This document shows, piece after piece, positions 6,709 to 13,839 of a DNA stretch of 15,474 nt. Source of the stretch: Akkermansiaceae bacterium (GTDB lineage: Bacteria > Verrucomicrobiota > Verrucomicrobiia > Verrucomicrobiales > Akkermansiaceae); the NCBI GenBank assembly GCA_025457805.1, contig JALOTR010000006.1:1-15474 (forward strand), in the 5' to 3' direction. The notes under the pieces were generated by a model, which saw nothing but the letters and a program-made list of their open reading frames with translations, was not told the origin of the DNA and made no database searches. Made by a program: the position numbers and the translations under genes. Numbering within the stretch: position 1 is the stretch's first letter; every line of letters begins with the position of its first letter.

Positions 6709-7176
6709 TCATTCGACCTTGTTCTTGCGGCGGTATTTCCACTCCGCTTCCAGATCCTTGTGCAGGATGCGGTCTGGTCCGAAGAGGCGTTCTCCGCGAA
6801 CTAGGGAAATCAGGAAAAGGATGCCAATCAAGGTGCCGACGGGAAATCCCAGCAGCATGAAAACTGCGGAAATGAAACCGATCACACGCCCCCAGTTCGG
6901 ACGCTTGAACATGGCGATCGAAACCACTCCCTGGAAGGCGACCATCCCCAAAAGAATCCCAATCTCCATCACCCCCAGATATTCTGTCGTCATCAGTCCG
7001 ACGATCACCAACAGGACGAGTCCCGTACCCAACATCATCAACACCGCGATGGCCCGAATGGAATGCGAGTCGTTGCGGAGTTTCTTGAGCTCCCGGGTGG
7101 GCATATCCTTAAAACTCTGCCGCTCCGCCAGGATGAAGCCCGGGTCGGTAGGGGTGGCGTAGGGATTCTCGGACAT
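6709..7176 (-). CDS. Small multi-pass membrane protein, function unknown
   Basis: A 155-residue protein starting MSENPYATPTDPGF, an N-terminal pattern I associate with small membrane proteins of verrucomicrobial and planctomycetal genomes. After a polar, charged stretch (residues 20-40) there are about four hydrophobic segments, roughly 41-61, 68-90, 97-112 and 113-127. A basic cytoplasmic-looking tail (DLEAEWKYRRKNKVE) ends it. No catalytic motif is visible. ATG at 7176 is the first possible start. It is the first gene of a co-directional run with the DEAD-box helicase (61 bp gap) and rapA. A link to RNA metabolism would be guesswork. Confidence 0.75.
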   Translation of the reverse strand: MSENPYATPTDPGFILAERQSFKDMPTRELKKLRNDSHSIRAIAVLMMLGTGLVLLVIVGLMTTEYLGVMEIGILLGMVAFQGVVSIAMFKRPNWGRVIGFISAVFMLLGFPVGTLIGILFLISLVRGERLFGPDRILHKDLEAEWKYRRKNKVE

Positions 7177-7230
7177 GCCCGGAGAGGGTCTCAGGCTAGG
7201 TGTGAGAGGTCAAGGCGGGCCAGGCCAATT

Positions 7231-7248
7231 TAGCGGATATAGCGAATA
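7231..7248. repeat. Tandem 9-bp repeat upstream of the HTH gene
   Basis: TAGCGGATA (7231-7239) is followed directly by TAGCGAATA (7240-7248), about 80 bp upstream of the HTH gene in the divergent 154-bp gap. It could be a paired binding site for the HTH protein or a chance duplication. Confidence 0.25.
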
Positions 7249-7330
7249 TAGGTTGCAATTATGGAAACTTAGGCTTAGTCATTTTGTGCCGCACAACACG
7301 GAAAATGGCTCTCGATCCAAGGATTTTCCC

Positions 7331-7774
7331 ATGCTTACCACCCGCACCAATCGATTGGACCCTTCACTCATCCCTCCGGATCAACTGGCAAGGATGACCG
7401 AAGTTTTTGCCCTCCCGAATCCTGTGCGGCTTACAGACCGCCACGGCAACCAGACTGAGATTCCCGAGGCTTTGTTCCAATACTTTGCGCGCATTGTCAG
7501 ACTGATGTCCGAGCAAAAAGCGGTTGTCATGGTTCCGGAGGAAGAGGCCTTCACGACCCAAGCCGCGGCAGACTACTTGGGCGTCTCTCGCCAGCATTTG
7601 GTCGATCTTTTGGAGAAGGGGCAAATCCCACACCACAAGGTTGGCACCCACCGTCGTGTGACTTTCAAGGACTTGCTTTCCTACGAAAAACGGCGCGACT
7701 CAACCCGCCGGGAAGCCTTGGACAGCCTTACCGATCAGGTAATTGCAGCCGGCAAGTATTTCCCGGATCACTAA
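7331..7774 (+). CDS. Excisionase-type HTH protein, antitoxin-like, partner missing
   Basis: A 147-residue protein. Residues about 74-120 form an excisionase/MerR-like helix-turn-helix: FTTQAAADYLGVSRQHLVDL, then IPHHKVGTHRRVTFKDLLSY. The acidic-basic tail KRRDSTRREALDSL (about 120-133) fits the same family. Proteins of this build usually sit directly upstream of a PIN-domain ribonuclease and act as its antitoxin and repressor. Here no PIN gene follows in the next 206 bp, so it is either a solitary antitoxin or a regulator with another role. The ATG at 7331 is chosen because AAGGA (7319-7323) lies seven bases upstream and the N-terminus matches the family. The frame is open further upstream to 7175, but that part overlaps the divergent gene's start region and looks non-coding. 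Confidence 0.85.
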   Translation: MLTTRTNRLDPSLIPPDQLARMTEVFALPNPVRLTDRHGNQTEIPEALFQYFARIVRLMSEQKAVVMVPEEEAFTTQAAADYLGVSRQHLVDLLEKGQIPHHKVGTHRRVTFKDLLSYEKRRDSTRREALDSLTDQVIAAGKYFPDH

Positions 7775-7896
7775 CAGGAATGAATTGCTCAAAAGAGAAA
7801 ATGCACGCTCGATGAACACCTGATCGATCTTGGAAGGTTTCTCCCGGATTTTTCTGCACGCCTGTTGGACGATTTGAACTCGTAGGATGCTCTATC

Positions 7897-7936
7897 AAGG
7901 CTCCAGCCTTACCCCATTCCAATCCCCTTCTGGAAT
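7897..7936 (+). promoter_or_regulatory. Two small inverted repeats upstream of the AIM24 gene
   Basis: AAGGCT and AGCCTT (7897-7910, two bases apart) and ATTCCA/TGGAAT (7916-7921/7931-7936) could fold as adjacent hairpins, 45-84 bp before the AIM24 start. Neither has a T-run. They may end the HTH transcript or shape the AIM24 leader. The rest of 7775-7980 shows no supportable gene. Confidence 0.25.
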
Positions 7937-7980
7937 TCCACTCGTCATCTCGCAGGTTTGGCGTTTTTGTTTCCGCCACC

Positions 7981-8700
7981 ATGCAAACACCACCACCCCT
8001 TCCCGAAAGCCCCAGCCATACGCTGGATGAATTTGTCCGTGCCACGACCCAGCAGGACAAGGGTCATGGTTTGTTTGAGAAAGAAACCGATCGTTTGTTG
8101 GAAGTGAACCTGAATGGACGGGTCAACACCAAGATGGGATCGATGGTGGCTTATCAGGGAAACATCCGTTTCACCCGTGAGGGAGCACTGGATCAGGGGC
8201 TCGGGAGCTTGTTGAAAAAGGCGGTTTCCGGCGAAGGGATGTCGATCACTTATGCGGAAGGTCAGGGCAAACTCTATCTGGCGGATGCCGGCAAGAAGGT
8301 GAGCATCATCCGGCTTCAGAATGAGGCGATTTTTGTGAATGGCAACGATGTGCTGGCCTTTGAGCCCACGCTCAAACATACGATTTCCATGATGAAAAAA
8401 GTGGCCGCGCTCTTGTCCGGCGGCTTGTTCAACATTCGCCTCGAAGGCAGCGGCCTGCTGGCCATCACGAGTCATTATGAGCCCCGCACGCTGTTGGTGA
8501 CGCCGGGGAACCCGGTCTGCACGGATCCCAATGCCACGGTGGCCTGGTCCGGCAATCTCACTCCGCAATTCAAGACGGATACTTCGCTCCGCACTTTCAT
8601 TGGTCGTGGTTCCGGGGAATCGTTCCAGATGTTGTTCGAAGGCAGTGGATTCGTGGTGATTCAGCCTTATGAAGAAGTGGTCGCCATGCCGCAAGGCTGA
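7981..8700 (+). CDS. AIM24 family protein
   Basis: A 239-residue protein of the AIM24 (DUF124) family, named after a yeast mitochondrial protein. Bacterial members are beta-rich, often multimeric proteins of unknown biochemical role. The first 40 residues are a proline-rich lead and a linker (PPPLPESPSHTLDEF). The conserved core starts at LLEVNLNGRVNTKMGSMVAY and continues through alternating Gly-rich beta segments, including GGLFNIRLEGSGLLAIT and a late GSGFVVIQPYE. No signal peptide or membrane segment is evident. ATG at 7981 has no strong Shine-Dalgarno upstream. It stands 22 bp before the DUF3817 gene, so the two may share a transcript. Confidence 0.93.
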   Translation: MQTPPPLPESPSHTLDEFVRATTQQDKGHGLFEKETDRLLEVNLNGRVNTKMGSMVAYQGNIRFTREGALDQGLGSLLKKAVSGEGMSITYAEGQGKLYLADAGKKVSIIRLQNEAIFVNGNDVLAFEPTLKHTISMMKKVAALLSGGLFNIRLEGSGLLAITSHYEPRTLLVTPGNPVCTDPNATVAWSGNLTPQFKTDTSLRTFIGRGSGESFQMLFEGSGFVVIQPYEEVVAMPQG

Positions 8701-8722
8701 AAACTGTTAGATCATCCATCTC

Positions 8723-9031
8723 ATGAAACTCATGCGAATCCTGCGCGCCACCTCGTTGACTGAGGGCGTTTCCTATTTGCTGCTGCTCGGTGTGGCGATG
8801 CCGCTCAAGTATGTGTGGGATTGGCCGCTGGCAGTGAAATACGTGGGCTGGGCGCATGGAGTTTTGTTCATGGCCTTGGGACTGCTGGTGCTGGTCGCGA
8901 TGATCCGGGTGAAGCTGCCTTTCAAAACGGCTGTCATCGTAGGAATTGCCTCCTTGTTACCAGCAGGACCGTTTTTCGCGGATCGCCTGCTCCGCAGACA
9001 CGAGGAAAAGATGATCCGGGAGTTGTCATGA
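8723..9031 (+). CDS. DUF3817 integral membrane protein
   Basis: A 102-residue protein with three hydrophobic spans (about 14-30, 41-62 and 67-88). The stretches LTEGVSYLLLLGVAMPLKYV and VKYVGWAHGVLFMALGLLVL carry the conserved E-G-x-S and G-W-x-H-G positions of DUF3817 (YdzA-like) proteins. Function is unknown for the family. Length is normal. ATG at 8723 lies 22 bp after AIM24 and the stop is 8 bp before the VOC gene, which suggests one transcript. Confidence 0.9.
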   Translation: MKLMRILRATSLTEGVSYLLLLGVAMPLKYVWDWPLAVKYVGWAHGVLFMALGLLVLVAMIRVKLPFKTAVIVGIASLLPAGPFFADRLLRRHEEKMIRELS

Positions 9032-9039
9032 CGCGATGA

Positions 9040-9405
9040 ATGGCCGACACTGCGCGCATGCAGGTCGAAAAAGTGAAATATGTGCTGTGGGCGGCGGATT
9101 GGCAGCGTTGTCTGGCCTTCTATCAGAATCTCTTCGGCGGAGTGATCTCCTTCCAATCGGAAGTCTGGAGTGAAATCGTCATCGCCGGTGCCACCATCGG
9201 CGTGCATGGCGGCGGTGAGGGCAAGCGGACTTGGACGGGATTGTCTTTTCAACTCGATGATCTGCGCGAAGGCATCGCCCGCCTCGCCGAATACGGTGGC
9301 AGCATTGCCTCGGTGCCCAATGACACCGAAGAGGATCCACTCCATCTTGCCATGTGCATCGATCCCGAGGGCAACGAGTTCATGATGACGCAGAAGCGCC
9401 ATTGA
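9040..9405 (+). CDS. VOC (glyoxalase/bleomycin-resistance fold) protein
   Basis: A 121-residue protein. The N-terminal KVKYVLWAADWQRCLAFYQN and C-terminal HLAMCIDPEGNEFMMTQ are hallmarks of the vicinal-oxygen-chelate fold, with the Glu of DPEGNEF as a likely metal ligand and His in GVHGGGEG as another. The usual first-strand His is not obvious, so the metal site may be incomplete. The substrate cannot be predicted; options include a glyoxalase-like enzyme, a dioxygenase-like enzyme or a binding protein. ATG at 9040 is eight bases after the DUF3817 stop. ATG at 9058 is a realistic alternative because the fold begins just after it. The stop is 7 bp from the stop of the convergent photolyase-like gene. 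Confidence 0.88.
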   Translation: MADTARMQVEKVKYVLWAADWQRCLAFYQNLFGGVISFQSEVWSEIVIAGATIGVHGGGEGKRTWTGLSFQLDDLREGIARLAEYGGSIASVPNDTEEDPLHLAMCIDPEGNEFMMTQKRH

Positions 9406-9412
9406 GATTTTG

Positions 9413-10624
9413 TTAGAACAGCTCCGCCTGAATTGGCCTGCTATGGCCGGGGAGGAAGTTCTTCTTTTGCAGGGTTTCCCAGAACTTGAAGAATCCGCTG
9501 GTGCCCAGAGGGCGGAGCGCGGCGTCGCGTGGACGATCGATCAAGGCGAGGTGGATATGATGTTTTCCAAGAACCTGGAAAATCTCCGGAAGCTTGTCCG
9601 CAAGCGGCCCCACGTCCGGGCGCAGGGCGATGATTTGTTGAAGCTCATGCGAAACCGCCCATGCGAGCAGGGCATCTGCAAGTGGAGCGGAGGTGGCCGT
9701 GGAAACATCCCGTTTCCAATGCAGCGCGGCACGGGATGCGGTGTCTTGGACCGCTTGTTCCAGCCATGCCCGTTTGAGTGAAGGAAACTCCAAATCCGCA
9801 GACACGAGGATGGCATCCGCCGCACAATTTCCCAGCGGTGAGGTTTCCGGAGACAGGTCTTCCTCGTGAATCCACAGGCCGTTTTTCAATCCATCCTTCG
9901 CAGGAAAATGAGGCAGCTCCCGACACGAAACTGCATGGCTCACGGAATCGGCGGGCATGTTTGGCGTCGGGTTTTCGAAGTCCTGCCAGTGGCCATCGAA
10001 TGATTCCAACAGTCCGCTTGTTAGATACTTCTCCAGATTGCTGCGCCGGGCCAGGTAGGTTTTCCCGGGCGTCTGGAGACCGGCGACCCAACGCCACGAG
10101 AGCGTGTTGGACGCCGGATCGCCATCCAACAAATGCCGGAGAAACAAATCAGCTCCTGCCTGCCATGGCAGCCGGGCCGCATGAATCCACCATGCGGCAT
10201 ACCACATGCGGGCGTGGTTGTGGAGGTAGCCGGTCTCGATCAGCTCGCGGGTAAAATGATCGATGATGCGGTTGCCGGATTGCAGGGACTCGATGCGCTG
10301 GAGGTGCGGATCTTGTTTGAGCAAACTGATATCATTCTGATAGTTTTCCCAAACCTGTGGCCGCAGCGAGAGCCACGATTTCCAATAACGCCGCCAATAC
10401 ACTTCCTGGACGAACTTCTCCACCTTGGAAAACGAATGCGCACCCAGAACCGCCGTGGCCACTTCATCCTCGGTGATCAACCGATGGCGGATGGCAGGCG
10501 AAAGGCGGGAAACACCAAGGTGGCCGGGGCGCACGTGATTGCGATCCCGCGCATACAGCGGAGCCTTGGGAACGAATTCAGCGAGTTGTGCAAGTGCATC
10601 CGCGCGGCTGGCTGGACAGATCAT
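9413..10624 (-). CDS. Photolyase/cryptochrome-type FAD-binding protein, unusual domain order
   Basis: A 403-residue protein. Residues about 36-200 are the FAD-binding domain of the DNA photolyase/cryptochrome superfamily: VSRLSPAIRHRLITEDEV (38-55), EKFVQEVYWRRYWKSWL (69-85), LHNHARMWYAAWW (134-146) and DGDPASNTLSWRWVAGLQ (167-184). The usual N-terminal antenna-binding alpha/beta domain is absent from the front. After the FAD domain come about 160 residues that read like an alpha/beta fold (GLWIHEEDLSPE, AILVSADLEF, LHWKRDVSTATSAPLADALL) and end in LGTSGFFKFWE. LHWKRD resembles the first strand of classical photolyases. The frame is open upstream to 10759 but would overlap the reductase gene; ATG at 10624 gives a family-like N-terminus. 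It starts 37 bp after the aldo/keto reductase stop. DNA repair or light sensing is inferred from the family only. Confidence 0.85.
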   Translation of the reverse strand: MICPASRADALAQLAEFVPKAPLYARDRNHVRPGHLGVSRLSPAIRHRLITEDEVATAVLGAHSFSKVEKFVQEVYWRRYWKSWLSLRPQVWENYQNDISLLKQDPHLQRIESLQSGNRIIDHFTRELIETGYLHNHARMWYAAWWIHAARLPWQAGADLFLRHLLDGDPASNTLSWRWVAGLQTPGKTYLARRSNLEKYLTSGLLESFDGHWQDFENPTPNMPADSVSHAVSCRELPHFPAKDGLKNGLWIHEEDLSPETSPLGNCAADAILVSADLEFPSLKRAWLEQAVQDTASRAALHWKRDVSTATSAPLADALLAWAVSHELQQIIALRPDVGPLADKLPEIFQVLGKHHIHLALIDRPRDAALRPLGTSGFFKFWETLQKKNFLPGHSRPIQAELF

Positions 10625-10661
10625 GCGGGAGCTTGGGCCGGAAAATCCGCGGCGCAAGGGA

Positions 10662-11576
10662 TCAGGCCTTGGCTTTTTGCTTCGCCTCAAGTGCGGAAGT
10701 GAGCCGCTTTTTATAATCGATGATCTCGTTTTGATTCTCGAATCCCACGATGAGCGCATCGATGCATCCGAGGTCCAACACGAACTTCAAAGTCTCATCG
10801 ATCTTCGCGGGATCATTGCGGAACTCGCCCTCGCCGATGAGTTTCATGCCAATGATGCCCTTGCCGGCTTCGTGGATTTTTTTCAATACGGGCACTACCA
10901 CCTTGGCGGGTCCGTCCATTTTCACGCCCCAGGGATTGATGCGGGCGTGAACCACATCCACCCATGGATCCACAGCGGCGGCTTCGAGAGCGGTGAGGCT
11001 GTGACAGGAACAACCATGCGCTTTGATCCAACCTTTTTGTTTCGCCTCTTCCAAGGCATCCATGTGGCGGCGGTAGGTTTGGGTCCAATCGGCAGTGGTC
11101 TGGCAGTGGAGTTGCACGAGATCGATGTGATCCGTGCCGGCCTCTAACAGAAACCGCTCGATTACCGCCTTGCTGTCATCGCGCGGTTCGTTGTCGGGGA
11201 TGCCGCCTTTGGCGTGGCACCAGATTTTCGTGACGAGGACATAACTCTCGCGCGGTTTGTCTTTCAGCGCCTTGGCGACCATCGGCAGGCTGCCGTAGGA
11301 GTCCGCGCAATCGAACAAACGCACGCCCTCATCCCAAGCGCGGCGGACGGTATCGTGGAAATTCTTTTCGCCGGAGCGCTGGAGCGCATTGCTGCGGTTG
11401 CCTGCCTTGACGCCGGTGCCCATGCCGAGAAGCGGAACCCGCAGCCCGGCCAACTTGACGCTTGGGACCTCGGCGGCATGGCCGGGCGTGCCCCACAAGG
11501 CTCCGGCGGCGCCGACGGCAGCCACTTTGATGAATTCGCGGCGGGAGGTGGAAACGCTGGGAAGATCGGAGTTCAT
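10662..11576 (-). CDS. Tat-exported aldo/keto reductase
   Basis: A 304-residue protein with an N-terminal twin-arginine signal: STSRREFIKVAAVGAAGALW (about 8-27) and an AxA-like site near GHAAE. The mature part is an aldo/keto reductase barrel. The catalytic tetrad is visible: Asp and Tyr in FDCADSYG, Lys in VLVTKIW and His in LVQLHC. A late GMKLIGEGEF and ALIVGFENQNEI belong to the cofactor-side strands. Such enzymes reduce carbonyls with NADPH, so folding with cofactor before Tat export is plausible. The substrate is unknown. ATG at 11576 is chosen because it places the RR motif at the N-terminus; the open frame upstream to 11843 overlaps the divergent promoter region. The photolyase-like gene follows after 37 bp. 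The PEP-CTERM gene is divergent, 200 bp away. Confidence 0.92.
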   Translation of the reverse strand: MNSDLPSVSTSRREFIKVAAVGAAGALWGTPGHAAEVPSVKLAGLRVPLLGMGTGVKAGNRSNALQRSGEKNFHDTVRRAWDEGVRLFDCADSYGSLPMVAKALKDKPRESYVLVTKIWCHAKGGIPDNEPRDDSKAVIERFLLEAGTDHIDLVQLHCQTTADWTQTYRRHMDALEEAKQKGWIKAHGCSCHSLTALEAAAVDPWVDVVHARINPWGVKMDGPAKVVVPVLKKIHEAGKGIIGMKLIGEGEFRNDPAKIDETLKFVLDLGCIDALIVGFENQNEIIDYKKRLTSALEAKQKAKA

Positions 11577-11776
11577 GGTGGAGATGGCTCGCTGGTTTTC
11601 GGAGTTGGCGTGGAGCTTACCATCGCCCTCGCGGGCAGCGAGAAGAAACAGGAATCCGGAGTGAAACGGGCAGATTGTTAATTTTTCTTTATTATCAACC
11701 CATCTTCTGCATGATCCGTGGCCATCCGAGGGAGCATTCCCGAGGATCTGTCCAACCACCCCACCCTCCCGCTTTG
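11577..11776. promoter_or_regulatory. Divergent intergenic region, reductase and PEP-CTERM genes
   Basis: This 200-bp gap must hold promoters for both directions. An A+T-rich core at about 11674-11700 (TTGTTAATTTTTCTTTATTA) stands out from GC-rich surroundings and is the likeliest promoter location. I cannot assign exact -35/-10 pairs. Confidence 0.4.
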
Positions 11777-12727
11777 ATGAAACTCCCCCGTTTTGGGCAT
11801 TGTTTTGCCTGTGTCTGCCTGTTTTCTGCATCTCCTGCGGCATTTTCCGCAGTGATCGACGTCACGCCGGGCCTCAACAACGTGCCGATCCAACGGGTGG
11901 TTTACACCATCAATGGCAGCGATGTCATCCAGACCACCGAGGCGACGGGTGTGTCTTCCGTGGGCGATAACGAGGTGCTCGTCAAAAGCATCCGCGTCAA
12001 CAACAACGGTAGCATCATCGACCTCGGTCACTTCAACACCGAGGGCGCGGAAGTCCGCAACGTGAACCCCGGCCTGGTCTCGATCACCGGCGATGGAGGT
12101 GCCGGACTGCGCGGGCTGGGGGTCTACGACAATGGCGTCGTGACGCCGACCACTGCGGGGGTGTCCGCATTTGCCACAGCCCTTGCGGCGACGACCACGG
12201 ACACCGACCTGCGGCACTTCACCTACTACGATTTCCTTTCCTCGAAGCCTGCGCTCGGTGTGCCGGATTACGACCTTCTTTACGTGAGGGCCATGCAGCC
12301 GGAAGACTTCCTGGTGGTTTCGGAGAGGTTTGGAAATACCTACTTCGAGGTCACGCCGCTCAAGGCCGATGGCACCCCTTATACTGGCGCGAATGTTCTG
12401 CGCTTCGGTGGCAACGCGACGACGACGGAATACACGGTGTATGACTGGAATTCCGGCTTCGCCGCATCGGGCAGCAACCCGGGTCAGGCACAGGCATTCT
12501 CGGTGGCGTCCGTTTCGAAATTTTTCGAAGGCACCTCCGTCGCTCCCGGCCCCGTGTATGGCTTCCGGATCGACAACGATGGCGAGGCAGACACGAAAAT
12601 CTTTGTCGTGGGAACCAATCCGTTCAGCGACAACCCTTACAATCCCCAACTCGTTCCCGAGCCCTCGACATTCCTGATGTCTGCCGGGGCTTTGTTTTTC
12701 GGAGTGTTCCGCCGCCGCCGGTCCTGA
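11777..12727 (+). CDS. PEP-CTERM sorting domain protein
   Basis: A 316-residue secreted protein. The N-terminus MKLPRFGHCFACVCLFSASP and AAFSA is a signal peptide. The C-terminus has the tripartite PEP-CTERM signal: VPEP, a hydrophobic span (about 297-311) and the basic end FRRRRS. This signal directs processing by an exosortase, after which proteins usually end up in the envelope or extracellular matrix. The body is low-complexity, rich in Thr, Asn, Gly and Asp, with predicted beta character and no catalytic motif. No exosortase lies in the window. ATG at 11777 precedes the signal peptide directly; the frame is open upstream but without a signal-like start. The gene converges on the lipoprotein gene with 14 bp between the stops. 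Confidence 0.92.
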   Translation: MKLPRFGHCFACVCLFSASPAAFSAVIDVTPGLNNVPIQRVVYTINGSDVIQTTEATGVSSVGDNEVLVKSIRVNNNGSIIDLGHFNTEGAEVRNVNPGLVSITGDGGAGLRGLGVYDNGVVTPTTAGVSAFATALAATTTDTDLRHFTYYDFLSSKPALGVPDYDLLYVRAMQPEDFLVVSERFGNTYFEVTPLKADGTPYTGANVLRFGGNATTTEYTVYDWNSGFAASGSNPGQAQAFSVASVSKFFEGTSVAPGPVYGFRIDNDGEADTKIFVVGTNPFSDNPYNPQLVPEPSTFLMSAGALFFGVFRRRRS

Positions 12728-12741
12728 GGGGGCGCGGGGGA

Positions 12742-13548
12742 TCAGCGGATTGCGGTTTTCCCGTCCAGCACGAGCGATGTCATGCGCCACTCGTGAGCCT
12801 TCGCAAGCAGGGGGCGATGGATGTATTCCACGAAATTCCGTGGCCAGACCGAGCCGTCCGGGGCGGTGAAATGATTGGAAAAGGTCACATCCACATCCGC
12901 GCCTCGGGTGGCGTCGAGGCCGGTGAGGGTGAATTGGAGCCGCCGCATCAAGCCAGTTTCCTTGCCGATCCAGGCAATGACCCCGTCGGCTTCCGCAGGG
13001 CCGAATCCAGGCACGACACGGGCTGAAATCAAATCACACAGTTCGCCATCCAGCCGGCGGGGCTCCATCAAGCGGAACTCCCGCCCTGTTTCCGCCAACC
13101 AGGAAGAGCCGAACAAAAACGCCGTGTAGGCATCCGCCACCAACGCTGCCGAGCCGAGCACCTCGGCATCCGTGGAGGGAGTGCCATTGAACGCGACGCG
13201 GATTCCCGGCCGACGCCGTTCCACCACCTTCTTCCCGAGCGGCCCGGCGTGGACCTGCCTCACCTCATTCCTGCGGGGCAAATAAGTCTCCAGCGAGGAT
13301 TTCCTGAAACCCGGATCCGTCAACACCGGCTGCAGCCTCACCGCCAGCGGAGCCCACTCCCCATCGTAACCCACTTTCACCTCGCGATAGCGCTTCCACG
13401 CATTGCCCGTTTTCGCAGCGGACGCCTCGACCACCCGCCGCGCCGCTGCCTCCTCCACACCCGCCACCCCGCCCGAACCCGGAACGGGAAGCGAGGAACA
13501 GGAAACCGACACCCCCATCACCAAGGCCAGCAAGCAACAACGAATCAT
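12742..13548 (-). CDS. Putative lipoprotein, LolA/LolB-like fold possible
   Basis: A 268-residue protein with a lipoprotein-type signal (MIRCCLLALVMGVSVSCSS, Cys about residue 17). The -3 position before Cys is Ser, so the lipobox is imperfect. The mature region begins with ARRVVEASAAKTGNAWKRY and continues with alternating strand-like segments (VKVGYDGEW, LMRRLQFTLTGL, ADVDVTFSNHF). I associate this pattern with uncharacterised envelope proteins of the LolA/LolB-like superfamily. This is a fold impression, not a firm match. The ATG at 13548 is used because it places the signal peptide at the N-terminus; the frame extends to 13605 without a better start. Downstream it converges with the PEP-CTERM gene. 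Upstream is the repeat array, so any promoter must lie within or near those repeats. Confidence 0.75.
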   Translation of the reverse strand: MIRCCLLALVMGVSVSCSSLPVPGSGGVAGVEEAAARRVVEASAAKTGNAWKRYREVKVGYDGEWAPLAVRLQPVLTDPGFRKSSLETYLPRRNEVRQVHAGPLGKKVVERRRPGIRVAFNGTPSTDAEVLGSAALVADAYTAFLFGSSWLAETGREFRLMEPRRLDGELCDLISARVVPGFGPAEADGVIAWIGKETGLMRRLQFTLTGLDATRGADVDVTFSNHFTAPDGSVWPRNFVEYIHRPLLAKAHEWRMTSLVLDGKTAIR

Positions 13549-13597
13549 GCATCCACCATGCACCGCTTTCCCAAAAAACCAAGCCGCCGCCCCTCCC

Positions 13598-13839
13598 GAA
13601 AGCAATCCGCCCCACCCAGCCGCCCCCGAATCGTGATTGAATCAGACAGAAATTCTCAGTTTTCTGCTTGCGAGAATTCCGCTGAATCCCGGGAGGCACG
13701 CTATATTCCAGAGAAACTATTGAGGTTTGCGCTTGCGGGTGGGGACGGGCTTGGGTCGGGGCGCAATTATAAGAGACAGAAATGATCAGAATTGTGCTTG
13801 TTGGGGGGTAGGTGGCTGGGGGTGGGGCGGATTGTTTTC
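13598..13839. repeat. Long inverted repeat bracketing three repeat units
   Basis: The 24 bases at 13598-13621 are nearly the reverse complement of 13814-13839. Apart from a two-base insertion in the right arm and one mismatch, all positions pair by hand alignment. The arms share the core GGTGGGGCGGATTG. Between them lie the first three copies of the 65-bp-spaced repeat. Confidence 0.65.

Noticed and set aside
7775..7889. Short frame after the HTH gene as a PIN-domain toxin.
   Set aside because: About 34 codons, no start codon of quality and no acidic PIN motifs. It is at most a remnant.
7945..8694. Long minus-strand open frame opposite AIM24.
   Set aside because: AIM24 is a clear family match. 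The antisense product is His/Gln-rich and has no recognisable motif.
10625..10759. Extended N-terminus of the photolyase-like protein up to 10759.
   Set aside because: It overlaps the 3' end of the aldo/keto reductase by almost 100 bp and adds an Arg/Ser-rich stretch unlike the family.
11678..12790. Long open frame (370 codons) on the minus strand opposite the PEP-CTERM gene.
   Set aside because: The opposite strand has a signal peptide, a PEP-CTERM tail and a sensible start. The antisense translation is Arg/His-rich without domains.
13768..13779. TATAAGAGACAG matches the inner 12 bases of the Tn5/Nextera mosaic end.
   Set aside because: The upstream seven bases of the 19-base mosaic end do not match, and GACAGAAAT also occurs in the first repeat copy at the homologous position. 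Chance or repeat structure explains it better than adapter contamination.
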